Assembly (NCBI GenBank): GCA_016710765.1
Contig: JADJUJ010000031.1
Span: 1-57,907 of the forward strand
Length of the DNA stretch: 57,907 bases
Source of the DNA: Lewinellaceae bacterium
GTDB lineage: Bacteria; Bacteroidota; Bacteroidia; Chitinophagales; Saprospiraceae
Reading direction: 5' to 3'
Shown here piece after piece: positions 10,425-19,200 of the stretch. The notes under the pieces are model-generated. The model searched no databases. It saw only the letters and a program-made list of their open reading frames with translations, and was not told the DNA's origin. Made by a program: the position numbers and the translations under genes. Each line of letters begins with the position of its first letter. The stretch's first letter is position 1.

Positions 10425-13304
10425 ATGCCAAAAAATGCCATGCCTTCCATTTTCATAAGTTATAGAAGAGCGGACACGCTCAATGATGCCGAAAAACTCT
10501 TCAGTGCCCTTGAAAACCACTTTGGGGAAAACAGCACTTTTTACGACATCCAAAACCTGCAGGGTGGCATGGATTGGCCACTGGAGTTGGAAAAAAAAGT
10601 TCAGGCAGCCAAGGTGGTTTTGGTGTTGTATGGTGGTCCCAACTGGCTAAGCATCGATCAATGGGGCAAAAAGCGAATTGACGACCCGACTGATTGGGTG
10701 CGGAAAGAAATTGAAACCGCTTTAGGATCCAGCGCTTTGATTATACCCGGTGTCGTTAAAAATGCCCAACTTCCTCCGGAGGACATTCTTCCCAACGCCT
10801 TAAAACCCTTATTGAAAAAACAAACCTGTATCCTTAGGGATGGAAAGTGGAGCGATGACTTGCCTGCTTTGTTTGCTGCCATCGAAGGCATTATTCCAAA
10901 GTCTGGTGGTGCAGGTCAGCGCAAGGCAGATTTCCAGTTTGATCCGCTGGCAAACCTACCGATTGATGCGGGCATAGCCGTGCCAGCCCACCCTTTCAAA
11001 GGACTGCCAAGATTTACCATGGAGGACGCCAGGATCTTTTTTGGCAGAAACCAGGAGATAAGAGATTTGTACGAACTCCTGCAAAACCCGTACAAGCGTT
11101 TGATACTATTTTACGGTCAATCAGGTACAGGAAAGTCCTCCCTTTTGAGTGCAGGTGTACTGCCAAGGCTACTTACGGATTGGATGGTAGACGTAAAAAG
11201 CAGGAGAAGCGATGGCAATCTGGAATCCATCGTTGCCTGTTTCCGCCAAAGAATCAACACGGAAAAGCCGGAACAACCCCTGCTCATCATCGACCAGGTA
11301 GAAGAAATATTCATTGATCGGGACAGTCTGAATGCTAATGAACAGACTGCTTTGGCCGATGCTTTGAATCAGATGTTGGCTGATTTTCCAAACCTCAGAA
11401 TTATACTGAGTTTCAGGGAGGAATACCTTGCGCGCATTCGGGAGTTATTGAAGGTTAATCCGTCCTACTTCGACTTCTATTTTTTGCCCATGAAGGAGGA
11501 GGCGCTTTTAGAGGCCATCACCGGCGTCAGCAGCGACCCAAAACTGAGTGCCTACTACCAGCATTTGTCCTTTGAAAAAAACCTCCCCAAATCCATTGCC
11601 AGCGATTTATTGAACTCGGAAGATGAGGTTTGCACTCCCCTGTTACAAGTCTTGTTGCGCAATTTATGGGACAAATCGGTTCCTGAAAATGGTAAGATTT
11701 ACATCACCAAACAGTTTTACAACCAGCAGAAAAAGTCTTCGCTGAAAGATTTTTTTGACCAACAAATGTTGGAATTAAGTGAACGATATCCGAGAGAAAT
11801 AAAAAACGGATTGGTTCTCGATGTTTTACACTTATTTATTACAACAGATGGTACTGCAGGCGCTTTTAGTACTATCGAGCTCGCTGTTATTTACAGTCAT
11901 ATTTGGGGAAAAGTTGAACGCATATTAATTGAACTGCAAAACAGGTTTTTGTTGTCGGTTTATTCGGGAGACAAAGACGAAATCAGCTATCGGCTTACCC
12001 ACGATGCACTGGCTCCCATCATTCTCGACAAATTCATCCATGCAGATACACTTGCCCAAAAGGCACGTAGGAGTATTGAAAATGCAAGAATCAATTTCGC
12101 TATTTTTTCAAAGCAAGAACTGTTTACCATAGTGGATGCAAAAGATTGGATGCGACAGCCCTCCAATATAGAAACCGAATTGCTTGAAGAAAATAAAAAC
12201 CGCTTGTTGAAACCGCTGGTGAAATATAAAATTTCACAAAATAAGATTGAGGAGGCTATAGAAATGCTGGGCGCATATTATACGCAAAAAAATCTTCAGA
12301 ATGAACTTCACGATTTGGGAGTCCTCAAGATGCAACTGGATAATGCCAGGACAGAATTCATTAAAGATGAGATTGAAACTGAAAACTTTAGTATCCGAAA
12401 AAACCAAATAAAAGATTTACTACTTCAATGGTCAGACGCCATAGACACATTTGATTTTGAAAAATTAGCGAAAGAATTTTTTCAAAATATAATTGAGGCT
12501 GATCTGCAACATGCTATTAAAGTTGTTCTTGAAATAACGGATGCTTTAGATCTACCTAAAGCATCCAATAGTGCCAATTTACAAATGTCCAGATGGCACG
12601 ACAACGAGGAATATTTTAATTTAGGCGTGGTTTCAGAAGAAGATTACCTGGTGACCAAAGCGCAAATTGCCCATGGAGCCTTTTATGTTTATACTGAAGC
12701 AACAGAACAATTAACGCCAAAAGTCAGAAGCCAACCGGAGGAACAAGAATTGGCTGCGATTTACACTCAATTTACCACGATATCGGAAGACAATCAATAT
12801 GAAAATGCATTAATGGCTGTGCATGATTTTGTACTCAAGTATCCCTATACTATGATGAGTTCTTTACCCATAATCCTACACAACATTTCGGCGATTAAAC
12901 AACTTCGATCAGCAGACCCGAGCTTTTACTTCAATTTTCCCAAATTCAAACAATCTATGTTTTACTTGATGAAAGAATTGGAAGCAGTATTAACTATTGT
13001 GAAAGAGGAACCTATTGGGGATATGGGCCAGGTATTAAAGGATATAAGCCAAAGTGAGCTCAAATCAGCCATTCAGAAATTAATCTACCTGGCTCGAAAT
13101 AATACTGCGTGGGAATTTAAGCTGAATGATTTGCTTTTAAACAGTTCAAGCCTAGAAAGTTTGGAACAAGCACACCGTTCCCAGTTAATCAAATATGATT
13201 TTTATTCTCGCGAACATGCTAAAATCTCGCAAACTGTTCTGGAAATTTATGAAGAACTAAAAGCACTTGGAGAAGGCCCACAAGACGAAGCCTCCAACCC
13301 ATAA
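10425..13304 (+). CDS. TIR-STAND NTPase (probable anti-phage NTPase)
   Basis: 959 residues in one intact frame. Residues 6-150 are a bacterial TIR domain: IFISYRRAD, then FYDIQNLQGGMDW, and DWVRKEIETAL with a conserved Glu. TIR domains of this kind often cleave NAD+ or make signalling nucleotides. Residues of about 190-540 are a STAND P-loop NTPase of the nSTAND1 kind: PFKGLPRFTMEDARIFFGR, Walker A GQSGTGKSS (G231-S239, Lys237), Walker B LLIIDQVEEIF (Asp290). Residues of about 655-755 are helical and contain NLQMSRWHDNEEYFNLGVVS, which resembles effector-associated (EAD11-like) helical domains found in STAND proteins. The last 200 residues are helical. There are no WD40 or TPR repeats, so the sensor is unusual. 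ATG 10440 is an alternative start. The tail-sheath gene follows after two lipoprotein genes. Confidence 0.88.
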   Translation: MPKNAMPSIFISYRRADTLNDAEKLFSALENHFGENSTFYDIQNLQGGMDWPLELEKKVQAAKVVLVLYGGPNWLSIDQWGKKRIDDPTDWVRKEIETALGSSALIIPGVVKNAQLPPEDILPNALKPLLKKQTCILRDGKWSDDLPALFAAIEGIIPKSGGAGQRKADFQFDPLANLPIDAGIAVPAHPFKGLPRFTMEDARIFFGRNQEIRDLYELLQNPYKRLILFYGQSGTGKSSLLSAGVLPRLLTDWMVDVKSRRSDGNLESIVACFRQRINTEKPEQPLLIIDQVEEIFIDRDSLNANEQTALADALNQMLADFPNLRIILSFREEYLARIRELLKVNPSYFDFYFLPMKEEALLEAITGVSSDPKLSAYYQHLSFEKNLPKSIASDLLNSEDEVCTPLLQVLLRNLWDKSVPENGKIYITKQFYNQQKKSSLKDFFDQQMLELSERYPREIKNGLVLDVLHLFITTDGTAGAFSTIELAVIYSHIWGKVERILIELQNRFLLSVYSGDKDEISYRLTHDALAPIILDKFIHADTLAQKARRSIENARINFAIFSKQELFTIVDAKDWMRQPSNIETELLEENKNRLLKPLVKYKISQNKIEEAIEMLGAYYTQKNLQNELHDLGVLKMQLDNARTEFIKDEIETENFSIRKNQIKDLLLQWSDAIDTFDFEKLAKEFFQNIIEADLQHAIKVVLEITDALDLPKASNSANLQMSRWHDNEEYFNLGVVSEEDYLVTKAQIAHGAFYVYTEATEQLTPKVRSQPEEQELAAIYTQFTTISEDNQYENALMAVHDFVLKYPYTMMSSLPIILHNISAIKQLRSADPSFYFNFPKFKQSMFYLMKELEAVLTIVKEEPIGDMGQVLKDISQSELKSAIQKLIYLARNNTAWEFKLNDLLLNSSSLESLEQAHRSQLIKYDFYSREHAKISQTVLEIYEELKALGEGPQDEASNP

Positions 13305-13316
13305 ATCACCCCTGCC

Positions 13317-13775
13317 ATGAAACACCATCCCTTTCTTCTTCTCCTTTTTGGAATTCTAATTTTCGCTTGTTCGCCTATGCAAAATGACGAAGCCGCCATC
13401 ATCCAGGTCCTCGAAAAAGAATCCGCCACCTGGCGGGCCCGCGACGTAGCCGGGCATGCCGAATGCTGGCACATACAGCCTTACAGCAGGATATTGGTAT
13501 CCACGACCGAGGGCAACACCTACGACGTTCCCACTGCCGGTATGGCCAGCGTGAAGCCCGATCAAATGGGCGATGGGGGCACTTCCATCAACGCCAATTA
13601 CAAATTCAGCATTCATGGAAACAGTGCCTGGGTCAGTCACGATGAAGTGTCTATCTCGCCTGAAGGCGCCAAAACCTACTCCTATGAAATCAGGATGCTG
13701 GAAAAAATCGATGGCGCCTGGAAATTGGTCGGGCAATCCATTCACGCCTATAAAAAGGAGGAGGCGCCCAGGTAA
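13317..13775 (+). CDS. Lipoprotein with SnoaL/NTF2-like (DUF4440-type) fold
   Basis: 152 residues. The N-terminus is a signal peptide with lipobox IFAC (Cys near residue 19), so it is a predicted SpII lipoprotein. The mature part starts EAAIIQVLEKESATWRARDV and ends MLEKIDGAWKLVGQSIHAY, the two ends typical of NTF2-like cone-fold proteins. Family members are small ligand-binding or enzyme-like proteins, and no function can be assigned. It begins 13 bases after the TIR-STAND stop and may share its transcript. Confidence 0.8.
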   Translation: MKHHPFLLLLFGILIFACSPMQNDEAAIIQVLEKESATWRARDVAGHAECWHIQPYSRILVSTTEGNTYDVPTAGMASVKPDQMGDGGTSINANYKFSIHGNSAWVSHDEVSISPEGAKTYSYEIRMLEKIDGAWKLVGQSIHAYKKEEAPR

Positions 13776-13820
13776 TATCCCGACCCCGGCAGCGTTTTAT
13801 ACCATACCAAATTCCTGCAC

Positions 13821-14461
13821 ATGCAATCGCTCCTACCACTTTTTATCCTGTTCCTCTTGCAGTGCCAGTCCCCACCTGCACCAAATGGACCAAAACTATT
13901 GTCCTATTTTCAAATAACTGAAGCCGCTGACACGCTGCACCTGGAGCTGCCGCAACCCGGGGAAATGATCCAAGGCGACACCATTCCCAACGCTGTCTTT
14001 TTCAAGGAATTACCCGCCAACTTTTTACAGGAAATCGATTACCTCGCTGATGCTAACCAAGCCCTGGTGCTGGGCCTCCAACGTTATCATCTCGACGCCG
14101 ACAACGATGTGTGCCTGGTTGATATCCAGCAATTCTGGTTTCGGAATCAGTCCTTGCTGGTTTACAACCACAAGAAAAAATCATTTACCGCTCGCATCAC
14201 CGTTGCAGAATGGTATGGTGGTGATGGGGGCCAAATCCTCACCGGCAGCTGGATGTTCGATTACAATGACGATGGCTACAAAGATCTGATCATCCGGGAA
14301 ATTGAACACAGCAGTATCCTCGACGACGATGGGGATCTTCGGGAAAATTCAACCCATCAGCCCAATTGATGTTGTGGCAAAAAAGCCACTTTGTAAAACA
14401 GGCACTACCCGACCCTAAAGTGCTGATCGACCAATTCCCCATTCACGCCAACTGGGATTAA
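13821..14461 (+). CDS. Lipoprotein of unknown function (one frameshift)
   Basis: The N-terminus MQSLLPLFILFLLQCQS has a lipobox (LLQC), giving a predicted lipoprotein. The mature part contains LHLELPQPGEMIQGD and MFDYNDDGYKDLIIRE, an acidic DxNDDGxxD loop like the calcium-binding loops of FG-GAP or dockerin-like motifs. The first frame ends at 14369, but one frame over continues smoothly as LMLWQKSHFVKQALPDPKV to a stop at 14459-14461. I take a one-base shift near 14345 as an error. I recognise no family. It sits between another lipoprotein and the tail-sheath gene. Confidence 0.65.
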
Positions 14462-14528
14462 TCCAACTAAAAGGCTAAATTTGTTGGCAAACACATCCTA
14501 TTTGCTGAACATTTGAAGCCTTAAACCC

Positions 14529-16015
14529 ATGCCCAACCCGATCACGCCCGGCGTATACATCCAGGAAATAGCTGCACTTGGTACAATTCAACCCGTTCCA
14601 AGTAGTATTCCCGCTTTTATTGGGTATACAGAAAAAGCCATTCAGAATGGACAATCTGTACTTCAAAAACCTGTACGGATTCGTTCCCTCATCGAGTACC
14701 AGGCTATTTTTGGCGGGCCTCCCCACCCTACTTTTGCCCTCACGGTGCTGCCGCCAGGACCGGGAGGTCCAATGTTTGAACTAAAAACCGCAGATCAACC
14801 CTTTTGCTGTACCGCTGCCTGCAACAGTTTTACAACAATGGCGGTGGTGATTGCTACATTGTATCGGTGGGCGATTACGATTCGAAACCGCAACTTAATG
14901 ATTTGTATGCTCCTGCCGCTGCGGCGCAGACCAAAGGGATCAGCACGCTGTTGCAAGTTGAAGAGCCTAGCCTACTGGTTGTACCCGAGGCAGTCTTGTT
15001 GCCTGAAGCAGACTGTAACGAACTGCAACGCCGCATGCTGGAGCACTGCGGTGCGCTAAAAAGCTGGTTTGCCATTTTGGATGTTTGGGAAGGCAACAAA
15101 AGCCGGTCGGCAGATCCGGGACTGGATGTTATTCAGCGCTTCCGGACTGGCATCGGAAATGATCATTTAACCTGGGGTGCTGCGTATTATCCCTGGCTGC
15201 ACACCAATATTGTGGGGCTGACGGAAATTGATTTTAGCAACATTGCCTTAGCCTTCCACAAGGACTTAATCGCACTACTCCTGGAAGCCGGCGCACCTGA
15301 CCTTCGTGCCCTGCATGCAGCCCTGAAGCAAATGAAAATGGCCAGTACACCTGCTGCCGTACAGCGCACCCACCAGGCACTCTTGCAGGCCAGCCCTTTT
15401 TACAGCACCGTGCTACAGGCAATTTTGAACCAATGCAATTTGTTACCGCCTGCTGCTGCGATGGCCGGGATTTATGCCCGGACAGATGCAAACAGGGGTG
15501 TGTTCAAAGCACCTGCCAATGAAGCAGTTGTATCGGCTGTTCAGCCGGCAGTCGCCATCAATGATGCCGACCAGGTAGACCTCCATGTACCAGCAGATGG
15601 CAAAGCGGTAAATACCATCCGGCAATTTTCCGGTCGTGGCGTTTTGGTGTGGGGCGCCCGTACCCTGGCGGGGAACGACAATGAGTGGCGTTATGTTCCA
15701 GTGCGCAGGCTTATGATTTATTTGGAACAATCAATCCAAAAAGGCATACAACACTTTGTCTTTGAGCCCAACGATGCCAATACCTGGGCAAGGCTGCGAT
15801 CAGATGTCGAAAACTTTCTGTTGAACGAATGGCGTGCTGGCGCTTTTCAGGGCAGCAAGCCTTCAGAGGCTTATTATGTAAGGGCAGGCCTGGGCAGTAC
15901 GATAACTGCGCAGGATATTCTGGATGGGAAACTCATTGTTCAAATTGGGGTAGCCCCTGTACGGCCAGCCGAATTTATACTGACGAGCATTACCCTACTG
16001 ATGGCAAACCCTTAA
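14529..16015 (+). CDS. Contractile phage-tail-sheath family protein (orphan; one frameshift)
   Basis: The N-terminus TPGVYIQEI followed by SIPAFIGYT is the classic start of tail-sheath subunits. The C-terminus carries the rest of the signature: FSGRGVLVWGARTL, WRYVPVRRLMIYLEQSI, FEPND, WARLRSDVENFL, then a strand-rich end around PAEFILTSI. Sheath proteins polymerise into the contractile tube cover of myophages, R-type pyocins and extracellular contractile injection systems. The frame changes near 14803, joining ADQPF to YRCLQQFYNNGGGDCYIVS, so the whole protein is about 495 residues. No tube, baseplate, spike, LysM or ATPase gene of such a system is adjacent. It may be a relic, a stand-alone structural protein, or act with parts encoded elsewhere. 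Confidence 0.85.
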
Positions 16016-16240
16016 GCTGGGTTTTAGCCATTGGTCTTTAGTCTTTGGCTATGATCTCGTTTTAAAATACTGTACCCGATTAAATTCCAAAAAGATCAGC
16101 GTTAAATTTTGAACACCCTTTTTATAACAACAAGTGCATTATTTCTCAAAGCATATTTTGTTGAAAAATAATGCATTGAAAACCCAATAGTTAATCCTTC
16201 GGATCAAAGACTAAAGACCAGTTAAGAACGTATTCTAAAT
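16016..16240. repeat. Dispersed intergenic repeat, copy 2, with 16-bp terminal inverted arms
   Basis: Starts directly after the sheath stop. Outer arms tggtctttagtctttg (16032-16047) and caaagactaaagacca (16205-16220) are perfect inverted copies. Inside is a nested pair, tgcattatttctc / aaaaataatgca. The core is about 85% identical to copy 1 at 7461-7570. Like copy 1 it lies between convergent genes. No coding potential is seen. Confidence 0.75.
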
Positions 16241-16249
16241 TTGTATTTC

Positions 16250-19200
16250 TTACCGCACCAGCAAAACATCCCCCTCAACCAGTTTTTGCTGCATTACACC
16301 CTTGCCATCGATGTATTCCAGTTGAATCCAATAGACGTAAACACCAGGGTTCAACGCCTTACCCTTTGCCGTTCCATCCCAACCCTTTGCAGAATCCTTG
16401 CTGCTGAACACCAGCCCGCCCCAGCGATCAAAAACCTGCATTTCAAATTGCGTTAGGGGCAGATCGGTACCAACCACAAATTCATCATTCCAGCCATCGT
16501 TGTTGGGTGAAAATGCATTGGGAACAAATACTTCAGATGGTACATTTACCACCACATCTACCGAGGCGGTGGCTGAGCAACCGTTTACATCGCTGACCAC
16601 AATGGTATAGGTCACATCACTTTCCGGGGATGCATTCGGGCGCAAACAATCCGTACAACTCAAACCTGTTCCCGGACTCCATTGCACGGCAGCGATATCG
16701 GTTGCGGCAATATTGAGCAGCGGCTCCAAAGCAAAAACCTGCCCGAGATCTATGGTTACGGTACCTGGTAAAGCAACCGAGATGGCAGTGAAATTGGGTA
16801 TTTCCAGTGAAAAGTTTTGCTCACAGCCCCCGCCATCTTGTACCAAACCCTGATATATTCCTGGCGACAGGTTTTCAAAAAGACTGTCTTGCTGGAAGTT
16901 CAATCCGTTATCAACGGAATATAAAAATGGCAGTTGTCCATTCCAGCCTCCTGAGAAAAGAATACTGCCCAACGGACTGCTACAATCAGGCGCCGTGCTG
17001 GTAGCCACCGGAAAATCAACATTTACCGAATTCACCGACACCGTAGCGCTGGCCGTACAGCCTGATACCGGATGCGTCACCACCAGGGTATAGGTCCCCA
17101 CTGCATTAATAACCGGGTTCGGACCGTTTTGTCCTGAAAGCAGGTTCCCGTCCAGTGTAGTCCAGTCAAATAACGCCCCCGGGGTACTGCTGCTCGACTG
17201 TAGGCTAATGGAGGTAGAATCACAGTTTATAGATAAAGAAGGTTCAGCCTGGATATCCGGAAGTATCGCATTGCTGCCAACCGTTACCTGCGCTGTACCG
17301 GTACAACCGTTTTGATTGTTGGTTATGAGCAAGGTGTATACGCCTGCCGTACTTACAGAGGGGGTCAAAGAAGTCTGGCCCGAAACAAAGGCGCCCGTGC
17401 TGGTTGTCCATTGGTATGAAAAACCTGGACCCGACGTAGAAGCCGTTGCATCGAGGCTAATCTGAGAAATAGCACAGCTCAGGCTGTCGGGGGCAGCCAC
17501 AATAACAGTTACATTGCTGCCGTCACTCTGCGCCACGGTACTGGCGGTGCTGGCACAGCCGTTCATTTGATTGGTCACCAGGAGCGTATACACGCCTGCA
17601 GCACTTACCACAGGCGATAGCGTATTTGCGCCGCTGAGAATAGCAGGGCCCGTCCAGGCATACTGGAATCCCGGGCCGCTGCTGCTGCCTGCTCCACTAA
17701 GCGTAATCTGGGCAACGGTACAATTCAGCATTTGGCCCGAAGCGGCCTGCGCAATGGGCGCAACAGTGTCAATAGCGACCAAGGAAGTGGCAACAGCAGT
17801 ACAGCCGTTACTTTGATCCGTTACCAGGAGCGTGTACGTGCCGGCAGCATCAACCATCGGCATAAGTGTATTGCCGCCACTTACCAGGCCAGGTCCGGAC
17901 CATGCATACTGGAAGTTATTTCCTGCACTACTTCCTGCACCACTCACGTCTACCAGTGCTTGCGCACAGGTTATAGGCTGTGCAGAACTGGCCATGGCTA
18001 CAGGTGGTGTATTTTGATTGGCAAGATTTACCATAGCCACAGCAGTACACCCGTTGGTTATGTCGGTTATGGTTAGTGTATAGTTGCCCGGTGCATTTAC
18101 GACAGGTGCAAGCGTTAACGCCCCACTCACCAGCCCGGGCCCCGACCAATTATAGGTAAAGTTTGCCCCTGCACTGCTGCCATTACCACTCAGCGTGGTT
18201 TGAAGGGTAACACAATTAAGGGGCTGTGGCGCCGCAGCCATCGCTGTAGGTGGATTGAGGTTGGCCATCACCATAGCAGTGGCAGTGGTCGTGCAACCAT
18301 TGCCTTGATCAGTCACGATCAGGGTATAAAGTCCCGAAGCGTCCACCACAGGCATTAAACTGTTGGCGCCACTGACAACGCCCGGACCCGACCACTGGTA
18401 AATAAAACTGGCGCCCGTACTGCTCCCAGTACCGTCCAGGCCGGCTTGCAGCACAATACAAGTTAAATCTTGCGTCGAAATGGCATTGGCTGCTGGAAGC
18501 GTCGTGTTTGTGGATACTGTCGCAGTTGCCGTTGCGGTACAGCCGTTGGTTTGATCAGTCACGGTAAGGGTATAAATACCCGGGGAATTGACCACCGGCG
18601 CCAAGCCATTGGCCCCGCTCAGGATTCCCGGGCCCGACCACTGATAGACTGCTCCAGTAACGGAACTGCCCGAGCCATCAAGACTGACCGATGTTTGTGT
18701 ACAAGTCAACATTTGCGGCGCAGCCGCTAGCGCCAAAGGTGCCTGAGTATCATCAAGCACTTGCACGCTGGCAATCGTCTGGCAATTGTTACTGGTGTTG
18801 GTCACCTGCAAAAGATAGGTTCCGGGATCTGATACAGTGGGCATGGTGGTATTTTCTCCCGATAATATGGTGCCGTCTAGAGTCGTCCAGAAATACAATA
18901 TTGAAGGCCCAGTGCTGGAATTGCTACCATCCAGCACGACCTGGGTTGTGCTGCAAGTGAGGGATGGTGCGGTGCCTGCATCGGCCACCGGCGCACTGGC
19001 ATCTATCCCCAGCAACACATCATCGCTGGCGGTGCACCCATTGGTGTTGTCCGTCACCAGAAGCGTATAGGTTCCAGGTGCATTGGCTTCCGCCATTAGC
19101 GTGGTATCGCCCTGAAGAATGTTGCCGTTTATTGTTGTCCAAACATAGCTGTAGTTCGCTCCTGTGCTCGACGCACTGCCGTCTAAAAAAGCGCTTACTG

